This document shows, piece by piece, positions 1 to 8,256 of a stretch of 31,550 bases of DNA; the stretch's first letter is position 1; each line of letters opens with the position of its first letter. The stretch is from Bacteroidales bacterium (GTDB lineage Bacteria > Bacteroidota > Bacteroidia > Bacteroidales > P3), in assembly GCA_900771365.1 (NCBI GenBank), contig CAAGNU010000044.1, forward strand, positions 1 through 31,550, in the 5' to 3' direction. Made by a program: the position numbers and the translations under genes. The notes beneath the pieces were generated by a model. That model was not told the origin of the DNA, did no database searches, and saw only the letters and a list, made by a program, of their open reading frames with translations.

Positions 1-190
1 CTCGCTTACTTTTAAGCGAGCCATTTTTTTTCGTTTTGGGCCTCGCTTACTTTTAAGCGAGCCATTTTTTTTCGTTTTGAGCCTCGCTTACTTTTAAGCG
101 AGCCATTTTTTTCCGTTTTGGACCTCGCTTACTTTTAAGCGAGCCACTTTTTTTCGTTTTGGGCCTCTATTACTTTTAAGCGAGCCTGTC
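1..190. repeat. 41-bp tandem array of hairpin units
   Basis: Four near-identical 41-bp units start at 1, 42, 83 and 124, with a decayed fifth from 165. Each unit holds a 7-bp inverted repeat (CTCGCTT / AAGCGAG, loop ACTTTT), then CCA, a run of 7-8 T and CGTTTTGG. Differences between units are single bases in the T-rich part and at the junction. The array runs off the left edge, so its full length is unknown. Because the stretches between hairpins are the same, this is not a CRISPR array. Each unit looks like a small rho-independent terminator read on the plus strand. No gene is seen in 1-384. Confidence 0.9.
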
Positions 191-315
191 CGAAAGCATT
201 TTTAGCAAATCTTGGGGGCAAGATTCCTTGCCAGAGGTCTTTGGGGGCAAATCTCGGGGGCATCTGACCATTAAAAATATAGGGATTGCACGGAGACGTC
301 CAACCTGCCACATAT

Positions 316-355
316 TAAGAGGGCCGTTCCCAATGGATAAGGAACAGCCCTCTTA
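316..355 (-). terminator. Probable terminator after the aldehyde dehydrogenase
   Basis: A 15-bp inverted repeat with one mismatch (316-330 and 341-355, 10-base loop) lies about 30 bases beyond the aldehyde dehydrogenase stop. There is no strong T run, so termination strength is uncertain. Bases 351-379, between it and the gene, are four degenerate 7-base units of the TTAACTC type. Confidence 0.6.
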
Positions 356-384
356 ACTCTTAATTCTTAACTCTTAACTTCCAA

Positions 385-1800
385 CTATCGCTCGAACCAA
401 TGCAGGATGCGCATCTTCAGCTCGCCGACCATGCCGGTGTAGGGGTGCTCGCGGAGCGGGAGGTTGAGGTGGCGCGAGCCTATCATCACCGTGGATGGGT
501 GGGTGAACTCGCGGAAGCCCCACTCGCCGTGGTAGGCGCCCAGGCCCGAATGGCCCACGCCGTTGAAGGGCACGCCTTTGACCATCATGTGGAGGCAGAC
601 CTCGTTGATGCAGCCGCCGCCGTACTGCTGGCGCGACATGGTGCGCTTGGCCCAGCGGAGGTTGCGCGTGAAGAGGTACATGGCCAGCGGGTGCTCGCGC
701 TCGGCGATGGTGTCCATAACGCGCTCCACCTCGCTGTCTTTGAAGGGGACGATGGGCAGAAGGGGGCAGAAGAGCTCGTGGCGGACGATGGGCTCGTCGG
801 CCGAGACGGGGTATATCATCGTGGGGGCGTAGCGGCGCTGCTCGCGGCAGCCACGGCCGCCCCAGTAGATGCGGTCGCGGTACTCCTCGGCAAGGCTGGC
901 GCACTTGTCGTAGGCCGCCTCGGTGATGAGCTTGGGGTACTCCTCGTTGGTCTCGGGGCGCTCCCCAATCTGGCGGACGAACTCGGCCTTCAGCAGCCCG
1001 AGAAACTCGTCGGCGACCTCTTCTGCCACAGCAATCTGGTTGATGTTGATACATATCTGCCCGGCGTTGCAGAGCTTGAAGAAGGCTATCTTGCGGGCCG
1101 CGTCGCGGAGGTCGGCATCTTTGCGCACCACGCACCAGTTGCCCGTCTCGCCGCCCAGTTCGAGGGCCACGGAGGTGAGGTTGCGCGAGGCTGCCTCCAT
1201 GACGTGCTTGCCCACGGAAGGCGAGCCGGTGTAGAAAATCTTGTCGAAACGCTGCGCGAGGCACATGTCAGCCACGTCGTGGCCGCCGTCGATGAGGGTG
1301 ACATACTCGGGCGGGAAGACCTCGGCGAAGAACTTTTTCAGCACCCGCGTGCATGCCGCAGACTTGGAGCTGGCCTTGATGACCGCCGTGTTGCCGCCCG
1401 CGATACATGCCGCCAGCACGCCCATGGTGAGCACCATGGGGAAGTTGAAGGGGCTGATGATGAGCGACACGCCGTAGGGAATCTTATAGACCTTGGTGGT
1501 GACGCTGGGGAAGCACATGAAGCCCGAGAAGCGGCATTCGGGCCGCGCCCAGCGGCGGAGGCCGCGGATGGTCTCGTTGATTTCCACGACGACGGGGCCG
1601 AGGTCGCAGAGGTATGCCTCCACGGCTGTGCGGCCGAGGTCTTCGGCAAGGGCTTCTTCCAGCTCTGCCTCATGCGCCAGGACGGCGGCCTTGAGTTTCT
1701 TGAGCTGGGCGATGCGCCAGGCGACGTCGAAGGTCTGCCCTGTGCGGAAAAAGTCACGCTGTGCGATGACGATATCTTGAATTTCAGTTTCTGTGTACAT
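385..1800 (-). CDS. ALDH3-type aldehyde dehydrogenase, NAD(P)-dependent
   Basis: It oxidises aldehydes to carboxylic acids in the cytosol. The 471-residue chain has the ALDH layout: a cofactor-binding lysine near K142, the TGS..VGK Rossmann motif at 191-198, the general-base glutamate E214 in ELGGE, and the catalytic cysteine C250 in NAGQIC. The C-terminal GVGHSGLGAYHGEWGF stretch is typical of the ALDH3 subgroup (fatty or medium-chain aldehydes). The usual ELGGK reads ELGGE here. I chose the ATG at 1800. The reading frame stays open to an ATG at 1881, but those 27 extra residues are translated from an inverted-repeat element and are unlikely to be protein. It follows the iron alcohol dehydrogenase on the same strand, so the pair could interconvert alcohols, aldehydes and acids. 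The true substrate is not readable from the sequence. Confidence 0.92.
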   Translation of the reverse strand: MYTETEIQDIVIAQRDFFRTGQTFDVAWRIAQLKKLKAAVLAHEAELEEALAEDLGRTAVEAYLCDLGPVVVEINETIRGLRRWARPECRFSGFMCFPSVTTKVYKIPYGVSLIISPFNFPMVLTMGVLAACIAGGNTAVIKASSKSAACTRVLKKFFAEVFPPEYVTLIDGGHDVADMCLAQRFDKIFYTGSPSVGKHVMEAASRNLTSVALELGGETGNWCVVRKDADLRDAARKIAFFKLCNAGQICININQIAVAEEVADEFLGLLKAEFVRQIGERPETNEEYPKLITEAAYDKCASLAEEYRDRIYWGGRGCREQRRYAPTMIYPVSADEPIVRHELFCPLLPIVPFKDSEVERVMDTIAEREHPLAMYLFTRNLRWAKRTMSRQQYGGGCINEVCLHMMVKGVPFNGVGHSGLGAYHGEWGFREFTHPSTVMIGSRHLNLPLREHPYTGMVGELKMRILHWFER

Positions 1801-1835
1801 GGTTTCTTGGGGATTGAGAATTGTTTTTTGTGAAG

Positions 1836-1889
1836 TGTGAATAGTGAATTGACAAATGACGGCTGGCGCCCCACAATTCACTATTCACA
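1836..1889. repeat. Dispersed self-complementary element, copy B
   Basis: A perfect 16-bp inverted repeat (1836-1851 and 1874-1889; arm TGTGAATAGTGAATTG) encloses a GC-rich core reading ATGACGGCTGGCGCCCC. It lies between the two dehydrogenase genes and overlaps the last codons and TAG stop of the alcohol dehydrogenase. The core resembles those of the elements at 3106-3241 and 15996-16050, while the arms differ. It may act as an intercistronic hairpin. Confidence 0.8.
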
Positions 1890-3104
1890 TATTATTCTTA
1901 TGATGTGTTTGATTTCTTTGCTGTTGAAGGTTACGGGCTGGGAGTAGTTGATGGCGTCGCGCTCCACCTTGAGGGCCAGCTTCTCGACCTCGTGGCGGCT
2001 GAGCGTCTTGCGGATTGGCGGGATGTTGCAACGCTTGATGAGCTGCTCTATCTCGTTGAGGAGCCGCTTGGCGGCCTGAATCTCGTCCTGCTCTTCCTGC
2101 GCCACTCCGCAGTAGCGGGCCAGGGCGGCCAACTTGGCCGAGCAATAGAAGAGCTGGTAGCTGCACACGGGTATCAGCGAGAGCGCAATGGCCTGGCCGT
2201 GCGGGATGTGGAACTTGGCTCCGATGGCATGGGCGAAGGCGTGGACATAGCCGGCGAGCTGCTTGTTGATGGCGTTGCCGCCGTAATAGGCCGCCTGGCA
2301 CATGGCCTGCCGCGCCTCCACGTCGTCGGGATGCTCCAAGAGGATGGGCAGATTGTGCATCACAAGGCGCACGCATTCGCGACTCTTATAGATGTCGTCG
2401 TCATCGTTCCTGATGTCGGCCAGCAGGCCTTCCAAGCCGTGGCTGAGGGCATCGATGCCGCAAGCCGCCGTGACCGCCGCAGGGGCGTGGAGGGTGAGCT
2501 CGCTGTCGAGGACGACGTGCTGCACGTCCAAGCCCACGATGACAGTGGCTTTCTTGCTGCCTCGACGCGGATTGGTGACGATGGCGCCCACGGTGGTCTC
2601 GGCACCTGTGCCAGCCGTGGTGGGGATGTTGATCATCGGGAGCGTCTGTCCGGGAACGAAGAGGAACTTCACCCCCAGCAGCTTTGTGGGGATGCGCTTC
2701 AGAGCCATGCCCGCCGCCATCATCTTGGCGGAATCCATCACGGAACCGCCGCCTAAGGCCACGATGCACTGTGCCTCGCAAGCCACAGCAGCACGCCGTC
2801 CGGCATCGATAATCTGCATGGTGGGCTCAGAGTCTATCTCGTTGAAAACAGCATATTTCACTCCCTCCTTCTCAAGCGATTGCACAATGGCATCCTGAAA
2901 GCCCAGCGAGGAGATGGTCTTGTCCGTGACAAGCAGCACACTGCCGAAATCGGAGCCGCGACAGAGACGCCCGACCTGCGAGCGCGAGCCCATACCATTG
3001 ATGATGTTCGGCTCCGGCATAGGCACATGGCGGATGATCTTGCCGGGGAGAGTCCTCAGCATCTTCTTCAAGAGCGTGAGTATAGCCAAAAGTGTTGCAA
3101 GCAT
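1881..3104 (-). CDS. Iron-containing alcohol dehydrogenase
   Basis: Group III metal-dependent alcohol dehydrogenase (FucO/YqhD/AdhB superfamily), converting alcohols and aldehydes with NAD(P)H. Visible in the 407 residues: the dinucleotide-binding GGGS at 118-121, the TAGTGAE phosphate and substrate motif at 163-169, and the four metal ligands D218, H222 (DALSH), H288 and H302 (VHAFAHAIG...PHG). H288 and H302 are 14 apart, as in FucO. The first ~20 residues are hydrophobic and not typical of the family, so an internal start at M15 or M28 is possible. The ALDH gene follows 80 bases downstream on the same strand, separated by an inverted-repeat element, so the two are probably co-transcribed. 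I see no Bacteroidota -7 box just upstream; that stretch is another repeat element. Confidence 0.93.
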   Translation of the reverse strand: MLATLLAILTLLKKMLRTLPGKIIRHVPMPEPNIINGMGSRSQVGRLCRGSDFGSVLLVTDKTISSLGFQDAIVQSLEKEGVKYAVFNEIDSEPTMQIIDAGRRAAVACEAQCIVALGGGSVMDSAKMMAAGMALKRIPTKLLGVKFLFVPGQTLPMINIPTTAGTGAETTVGAIVTNPRRGSKKATVIVGLDVQHVVLDSELTLHAPAAVTAACGIDALSHGLEGLLADIRNDDDDIYKSRECVRLVMHNLPILLEHPDDVEARQAMCQAAYYGGNAINKQLAGYVHAFAHAIGAKFHIPHGQAIALSLIPVCSYQLFYCSAKLAALARYCGVAQEEQDEIQAAKRLLNEIEQLIKRCNIPPIRKTLSRHEVEKLALKVERDAINYSQPVTFNSKEIKHIIRIICE

Positions 3105-3105
3105 A

Positions 3106-3241
3106 GTAATGAGTAATGAGTGTTGAATAATGAATAATGAGTAATGAATAATGAGTGGGCGGTGGCCGTCAGTATTCTGTATTCATTATTCTGTATTCAT
3201 CATTTTGTATTTATTATTTTATATTCATTATTCTGCATTAT
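3106..3241. repeat. Dispersed self-complementary element, copy C (long arms)
   Basis: The left arm (3106-3156) is built of degenerate AATAATGAGT-type units. The right arm (3172-3241) is built of ATTCATTATTCTGT-type units, broadly complementary to the left. Between them is the GC core GGGCGGTGGCCGTCA (3157-3171), which on the other strand reads TGACGGCCACCGCCC. It fills the gap between the lipoprotein gene and the alcohol dehydrogenase start. A run of eight C follows at 3243-3250. Confidence 0.8.
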
Positions 3242-3249
3242 ACCCCCCC

Positions 3250-4116
3250 CTATTTCTCCTGCACCAGCCTGACACTATGTCCGTTGGCGCGGGCAGAGGG
3301 CCCCAGCTCTGAGCGGGCATCCATAAAATAGAGCTCATAGGCGGTCTCCTCGCTATAGACCGAAGTGGTCCAGTAGCAGCCATATTCGCCCACGAGGGAG
3401 ACCTTGTGCTTGTCGCGATAGCCGCCAGCAGGCAGAAAGACGGCGCCCGCCCCTTCCATGCGGTGCCACTGCGCCATATCGTAGCGGTTGGCAGCAAAGC
3501 CCTTATCGACGCCTGCCGAGAAAGCACAGCCCGAAGGCAGCTCCCATTTGTCGGGCAGAAGGATATAGCCCACCATGTCGCACCCCTCGCCCATCCCATT
3601 CAAGATGGTGGCAAGGCCGCGTTTCATAGAGGCCGACTCTCGATAGTAGAGGAGGTAGTGCCATTCATCGTATGAGAGCGTGCGCCAAGAACCAGCCTTG
3701 TTGCCTGCGCCCGAGATGGGATTGTAGAGCCCCCAGTCGTAGTTGGTGCCCGTGATACTGTGTTCGCCTGGCACATAAAAGGTATTGGTGTCGTTGAAGG
3801 AATAAGGCATCAGGCTGTCGAAGCCCGAAGTTCCCCAGCCAAAGAGGTCAATCCAGCCATTATAGAAGGTGTCAACCAGAGCATTCTCCTCACCGATAAC
3901 GTCGTATTGGTTTTCGGCAAAACGCCAGGTGTTCGTAACAGCCTGGTACTGTAAATTTCCCTTGGCAAAAACCACAGTGACGCTGTCGCTCACAGAATAG
4001 CGCGCGTTGATGGCCCCAACGGTGGGATAAAGAGGCTTCTCCACCTCCTCGATTTCTTTGACACAAGCGGTCAGCAGCAGGGGCATAAGTGCCCAAAAGG
4101 TTATCTTTTTCATCAT
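3250..4116 (-). CDS. Bacteroidales surface-type lipoprotein, function unknown
   Basis: A 288-residue lipoprotein. The start at 4116 (or the next ATG at 4113) gives a lysine-led signal peptide with lipobox LLTAC and lipidated cysteine C18; starting further upstream at 4173 would bury the signal. The mature part contains motifs I know from many uncharacterised Bacteroidales paralogues: FAKGNLQYQ, TWRFAENQYDVIG, GWIDLFGWGTSG, WELPSGCAFSAG, FLPAGGYRD, GCYWTTSVYSE and a final VRLV. The C-terminal half (YILLPDKWELP...YWTSS-like) resembles the FISUMP/formylglycine-fold type of domain. It is probably exported and anchored in the membrane. It lies 145 bases upstream of the alcohol dehydrogenase on the same strand. 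No enzymatic role can be assigned. Confidence 0.8.
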   Translation of the reverse strand: MMKKITFWALMPLLLTACVKEIEEVEKPLYPTVGAINARYSVSDSVTVVFAKGNLQYQAVTNTWRFAENQYDVIGEENALVDTFYNGWIDLFGWGTSGFDSLMPYSFNDTNTFYVPGEHSITGTNYDWGLYNPISGAGNKAGSWRTLSYDEWHYLLYYRESASMKRGLATILNGMGEGCDMVGYILLPDKWELPSGCAFSAGVDKGFAANRYDMAQWHRMEGAGAVFLPAGGYRDKHKVSLVGEYGCYWTTSVYSEETAYELYFMDARSELGPSARANGHSVRLVQEK

Positions 4117-4349
4117 ATTATATAACGTAAAAAACGTATAATTATTATGGCATATTAAGAGAATATCGGCCATATCGTCGCAATACGATGATTTTCATTG
4201 CATTACTTTTTATACGAAAGAATAAATGCCGAGATGGCTGTAATCGATAAAAACACCCCATTCACAGCCCGAAAGAGCAATTTGATGCAAGAAATGCGCG
4301 ATTGTATCTGCGTCAGCCATAGCACATAAGCGAAATATTTGTATGATAT

Positions 4350-4381
4350 TTTGAATATGTGAATTTTTTTTAGTATTTTTG
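4350..4381 (+). promoter_or_regulatory. Bacteroidota promoter for the Nfn fusion
   Basis: -33 TTTG at 4350-4353 and -7 TATTTTTG at 4374-4381, 20 bases apart, matching the TTTG/TAnnTTTG consensus. It leaves a leader of only about 15-20 bases before the ATG at 4406. Confidence 0.8.
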
Positions 4382-4405
4382 CAACTTCAAAACGATTATA
4401 TACAA

Positions 4406-6688
4406 ATGTACACTATTCTGAAAAAGGAGCTGTTGAACAGCAACAAAATCTATCTCATGGACATCCATGCACCCTGGATTGTGAAAAACGGGAAGCCTGG
4501 CCAGTTCGTGATTGTAATCCCTCATGATAAAGGAGAGCGTGTTCCGCTCACCATCAGCGATATAGACTACGAAAGAGAAAGCATCTGCATTGCCTTTCAG
4601 GTGGTCGGCGAAAGCACTCAACGCTTGAGCGAGATGAACGAGGGCGACAGCCTTTTTGCCATCGTCGGACCCCTCGGACGCGCCAGCGAACTGATTACAG
4701 CCCCCGCCGAGGAACAGAAGCAGATGCGGCTGCTGTTTGTGGCAGGAGGCGTCGGCACAGCCCCCGTCTATCCCCAAGTGAAATGGGCACACGAGCAGGG
4801 CATCCCTACGGATGTCATCATCGGCGCACGCAACAAGGAGCTCTTCTTCTTCCTCGACAAGATGCGCGAAGTGTGCGACAACCTCTACCTGATGACCGAC
4901 GACGGCAGCTATGGCGAGAAAGGCCTCGTCACCAACAAGATCAAGGAGCTCGTGGAGGCCCAGCCCAGCCGCTACACCCACTGCATCGCTATCGGCCCCC
5001 TGCCGATGATGAAGTTCGTGTCGCTCCTCACCAAAGAGCTCGGACTGAAGACCATCGTGAGCATGAACTGCATGATGGTGGATGGCACGGGCATGTGCGG
5101 CGCCTGCCGCGTCTCGGTTGACGGCAAGATGCGCTTCACCTGCGTGGATGGTCCCGAGTTTGACGGACACCTCGTCGATTTTGACGAGGCTGGCAGAAGA
5201 CTGAAACGTCCTGACGAACGCAAATACAAGATTGCTACCGTGGCTGGCGACGGCAACCCGCAGCCCGACCACCGCTGCAACCTGAGCGGCGATGTGGAGA
5301 AAGCCATCTGCCGCCAAAAGCCGCAGGAACAGGACCCAGCTGTGCGTGCCGCCAATTTCGAGGAAGTCTCCTACGGCTTCACGCCCGAACAGGCCGTAGC
5401 AGAAGCACGCCGCTGCCTCCATTGCAAAAAGCCGCTGTGCGTGACGCAGTGCCCCGTGAGCATCAACATACCCGAATTTATTGCCGCCGTGGCTGAACAG
5501 GATTTCGCCAAAGCGGGTCAAATCATAGCGCAGGACTCTTCCCTACCCGCCGTGTGCGGCCGCGTATGCCCGCAGGAAAACCAATGCGAAGGCAGCTGCA
5601 TCTTGGGCAAGAAGGGCGACCCCATCGCCATCGGAGCCCTCGAACGCTTTGTGGCAGACTGGAACAGAGAGAACTCCTCCCCCGCCCCTCACAGTTCACA
5701 GTTCACAGCTCACAGTTCACAAGCAAAGGTGGCCATCATCGGCTCCGGTCCTTCAGGCTTGGCATGTGCGAGCGATCTGGCTAAGATGGGCTACAAAGTA
5801 ACCATCTTCGAAGCCCTGCACCACGCTGGCGGCGTGCTAATCTACGGCATCCCCGAGTTCCGTCTGCCCAAGCAGAAGGTTGTTGAACCAGAGATTGAAA
5901 ACCTTGTACGTATGGGAGTGGAAATCAAGACAAACGTCATCATTGGAAAGAGCATCACGATTGACGAGCTTTTCGACAAAGAAGGCTTCAAAGCCGTCTA
6001 TATCGCCAGCGGTGCAGGACTGCCCAAGTTCATGGGCATACCTGGCGAAGGTCTTGTTGGCGTTATCTCTGCCAACGAGCTCCTCACCCGCACCAACCTC
6101 ATGCACGGCTATGACGAAGCCTTCGACACCCCCATCTATCTGGGCAAGAAGGTGGCTGTGATTGGCGGCGGCAACGTTGCCATGGATGCCGCCCGTACCG
6201 CCAAACGCCTTGGCAGCGAAGTGACCGTGATCTATCGCCGTGACGAGGCCGATATGCCCGCACGCCGCGAAGAGGTGCATCATGCCAAAGAAGAGGGCAT
6301 CCATTTCGCATTCCTCACCAACCCCAGCGAGTTCTTGGGCGACGAGCAAGGCAACGTCCGCGGCATGAGATGCGTGAAGATGGCTATGGGCGAGCTGGAC
6401 GAGAAAGGCCGCCGCAAGTTCTTCACCATCGAAGGCAGCGAGTTTGAGATGGAAATCGACAACGTGGTTGTGGCTCTCGGCACAAGCCCCAACCCCCTCA
6501 TCAAGAACACCACTCCCGGTCTCGACACCGAGACATGGGGCGGCTTGAAAATCAACGAGAGCACCATGACCTCCCGCCCAGGAGTCTTCGCCGGAGGCGA
6601 TGCCGTGAGCGGTGCCGCAACAGTCATCCTTGCCATGGGCGCAGGCCGCAAAGCCGCCAAAGCCATCGACGCTTATTTAAAGAAATAA
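4406..6688 (+). CDS. Single-chain NfnA-NfnB fusion (ferredoxin/NADH:NADP+ oxidoreductase; GltA-like)
   Basis: 760 residues. Part 1 (about 1-285) is the ferredoxin-NADP reductase-like subunit (NfnA/DHODB electron-transfer type): GGVGTAP at 114-120 and [2Fe-2S] cysteines C231, C234 and C246, with nearby D226 a possible fourth ligand. Part 2 (about 290-760) is the glutamate-synthase small-subunit-like NfnB: [4Fe-4S] cysteines C337/C340/C345/C349 and C384/C388/C394/C398, FAD motif GSGPSG at 446-451, NADPH motif GGGNVA at 587-592, and the C-terminal FAD motif VFAGGDAVSGAATVILAMGAG. Genome annotations use the name bifunctional dihydroorotate dehydrogenase B NAD-binding subunit/NADPH-dependent glutamate synthase for such fusions. 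The likely role is transhydrogenation among NADH, NADPH and ferredoxin, perhaps with electron bifurcation. No large glutamate synthase subunit is nearby. The ATG at 4406 is preferred over an in-frame TTG at 4379 that lies inside the promoter. Residues 428-439 come from a repeat. Confidence 0.92.
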   Translation: MYTILKKELLNSNKIYLMDIHAPWIVKNGKPGQFVIVIPHDKGERVPLTISDIDYERESICIAFQVVGESTQRLSEMNEGDSLFAIVGPLGRASELITAPAEEQKQMRLLFVAGGVGTAPVYPQVKWAHEQGIPTDVIIGARNKELFFFLDKMREVCDNLYLMTDDGSYGEKGLVTNKIKELVEAQPSRYTHCIAIGPLPMMKFVSLLTKELGLKTIVSMNCMMVDGTGMCGACRVSVDGKMRFTCVDGPEFDGHLVDFDEAGRRLKRPDERKYKIATVAGDGNPQPDHRCNLSGDVEKAICRQKPQEQDPAVRAANFEEVSYGFTPEQAVAEARRCLHCKKPLCVTQCPVSINIPEFIAAVAEQDFAKAGQIIAQDSSLPAVCGRVCPQENQCEGSCILGKKGDPIAIGALERFVADWNRENSSPAPHSSQFTAHSSQAKVAIIGSGPSGLACASDLAKMGYKVTIFEALHHAGGVLIYGIPEFRLPKQKVVEPEIENLVRMGVEIKTNVIIGKSITIDELFDKEGFKAVYIASGAGLPKFMGIPGEGLVGVISANELLTRTNLMHGYDEAFDTPIYLGKKVAVIGGGNVAMDAARTAKRLGSEVTVIYRRDEADMPARREEVHHAKEEGIHFAFLTNPSEFLGDEQGNVRGMRCVKMAMGELDEKGRRKFFTIEGSEFEMEIDNVVVALGTSPNPLIKNTTPGLDTETWGGLKINESTMTSRPGVFAGGDAVSGAATVILAMGAGRKAAKAIDAYLKK
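5689..5721. repeat. Short tandem repeat inside the Nfn coding region
   Basis: Four degenerate 7-10 base units of the TCACAGT/TCACAGC type lie in frame and encode the linker HSSQFTAHSSQ (residues 429-439), between the fourth cysteine group and the FAD motif. They resemble the arm sequences of the intergenic elements (TTCACTATTCACA and similar). Confidence 0.75.
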
Positions 6689-6707
6689 TCGCACTTACGT
6701 CATAATC

Positions 6708-6742
6708 AAAAGAGCGACATATCCTGTATATGCCGCTCTTTT
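6708..6742. terminator. Bidirectional terminator between the Nfn fusion and hydG
   Basis: A 15-bp stem with one mismatch (6708-6722 and 6728-6742, loop CCTGT), starting AAAAGAGCG and ending CGCTCTTTT, with T-rich flanks on both strands. It sits between the two converging genes. Confidence 0.85.
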
Positions 6743-6751
6743 GTTTTCTAC

Positions 6752-6781
6752 AAAAAGGCAGCCCACGAAGGACTGCCTTTT
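6752..6781. terminator. Second terminator hairpin, probably for hydG
   Basis: A 9-bp stem AAAAGGCAG / CTGCCTTTT (6753-6761 and 6773-6781) with an 11-base loop lies just beyond the hydG stop. The A/T runs at each end allow use in either direction. Confidence 0.8.
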
Positions 6782-6803
6782 ATGCTGAATAACGAGATTT
6801 CGA

Positions 6804-8228
6804 TTAGAAATAGAGGTCGCGCTCGCCGTCGCCGATCTTGCAGAGGTTGCCCTCGACACGCTTCTTGAGTTCCTCCTTAGAGAAGGTCTGGGTGAGCTCT
6901 TTGAGCAGTTCGAGACCCTTGGCCTTGGTGGTGGGACTTGCATAGTCCTCAAGGTACTCGCGGAAGGTGAACATAGCGTTAGGCTTGCAGAACTCCTTGA
7001 TCAGACCGGGCTTGGCGAGGTCCATGAAGTCTGCGCCTACGCGGCCTTTGCGGTAGCAGCCTGTGCAGAAGCTGGGGATATAGCCGCCATCAATCATCGC
7101 GCTGATGACCTCGTCAAGAGAGCGGTGGTCGCCCAGGGTGAACTGTGCGCCGGTCTTCTTGTGTCCGTCTTCTGCGGCCATGCTGCCCTCGCCTTCGTCA
7201 TAGCCGCCAGGGTTGGTCTCGCTGGCTGCGCTGATCTGGCTGACGCCATACTTAACCAATGCGTCGCGCATCTCGGGACGCTCACGGGTGCTGATGATGA
7301 TGCCGGTGTAAGGCATAGCGATACGGATGATGGCGATAATCTTCATGAAATCCTTATCGCTCACAGGATGCGGGATATTCTCGGGAAGGCTGAAAGGTGT
7401 GCCTTCTGCGGGCTCGATACGGGGGAAGCTGACGGTGTGAGGGCCACAGCCATAGTCTTCCTCAAGATGACGAGCATGCTCCATGATGGCGAGGATCTCG
7501 AAACGATAGTCAACCAAGCCGAAGAGAACGCCCAGACCTACATCGTTGATGCCGCCTTCCTGAGCACGGTCCATACAGGTCAGACGATAGAGGTAGTCGC
7601 CCTTGGGAGTGCCTGCGGGGTGGAACTTGGCATATTCGACGGGGTCATAAGTCTCCTGGAAGCAGACGTAGGTACCAATCTTCTCAGCGTGAAGCTTGGC
7701 GAAATCCTCGACGCTCATAGGTGCGAGCTCGACATTAATACGGCGGATAGTGCTGCCCTTCTCGTCCTTTGCGGCATAGCAGCGACGGATGGCCTCAACC
7801 ATATAGTCGGCATTGTTGCGAGGGCTCTCGCCACAGATAAGCAGCGCACGCTTGTGGCCCATGCGGAGGAGGTGCAGGGTCTCCTGCTCAATCTCGTCCA
7901 TGGAAAGGACCTTGCGTTTGAGCGATTTATTGTCGCGACGGAAACCGCAATACACGCAGTTGTTCACGCATGCGTTACCCGTATAGATGGGAGCGAAAAG
8001 CACAAGGCGCTTGCCGTAGATTTCCTCTTTGCAGTAGTGAGCCGTGTCAAGAATCTTCTGGATGCCAGCTTCGTCCTCAACACAGAGCAGCTTTGCTACA
8101 TCTTCGAGGTTAAGGCCTTTGAGCTTGCGAGCCTTATTGAGGATGTCGTTGAGCTGGGATTCTGTCGGAACGTTATTGTCCAACAAACCGTAGAGTTTGT
8201 CACGATCGATGAAATTTTGATGTCTCAT
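6804..8228 (-). CDS. hydG: [FeFe]-hydrogenase maturase HydG (radical SAM tyrosine lyase)
   Basis: HydG cleaves tyrosine to p-cresol and dehydroglycine and makes the CO and cyanide ligands of the [FeFe]-hydrogenase H-cluster. The 474 residues have the usual HydG length. The radical-SAM motif is C87-x3-C91-x2-C94 (ACVNNCVYC). The HydG-specific C-terminal cluster motif CX2CX22C is C388, C391 and C414, within FCTGCYRKGR...EFCKPNA and followed by the typical FREYLEDYAS. This CX2CX22C motif separates it from the thiamine enzyme ThiH. It lies 28 bases downstream of the TM1266-type gene, with which it forms an operon. HydE, HydF and the hydrogenase itself are not in the window. Confidence 0.96.
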   Translation of the reverse strand: MRHQNFIDRDKLYGLLDNNVPTESQLNDILNKARKLKGLNLEDVAKLLCVEDEAGIQKILDTAHYCKEEIYGKRLVLFAPIYTGNACVNNCVYCGFRRDNKSLKRKVLSMDEIEQETLHLLRMGHKRALLICGESPRNNADYMVEAIRRCYAAKDEKGSTIRRINVELAPMSVEDFAKLHAEKIGTYVCFQETYDPVEYAKFHPAGTPKGDYLYRLTCMDRAQEGGINDVGLGVLFGLVDYRFEILAIMEHARHLEEDYGCGPHTVSFPRIEPAEGTPFSLPENIPHPVSDKDFMKIIAIIRIAMPYTGIIISTRERPEMRDALVKYGVSQISAASETNPGGYDEGEGSMAAEDGHKKTGAQFTLGDHRSLDEVISAMIDGGYIPSFCTGCYRKGRVGADFMDLAKPGLIKEFCKPNAMFTFREYLEDYASPTTKAKGLELLKELTQTFSKEELKKRVEGNLCKIGDGERDLYF

Positions 8229-8256
8229 AGTTATTATAGTATTAATTATTCTTTAT

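Noticed and set aside
1..190. A CRISPR array
   Set aside because: The stretches between the hairpin motifs are nearly identical, so there are no spacers, and no cas gene is near.
400..1833. A long plus-strand frame opposite the aldehyde dehydrogenase
   Set aside because: It is the antisense shadow of a GC-rich gene, with no recognisable motifs. The same applies to long frames opposite pepO, the FTCD fusion, HydG and others.
1801..1881. A 27-residue N-terminal extension of the aldehyde dehydrogenase
   Set aside because: Those codons are an inverted-repeat element, and the family start fits the ATG at 1800.
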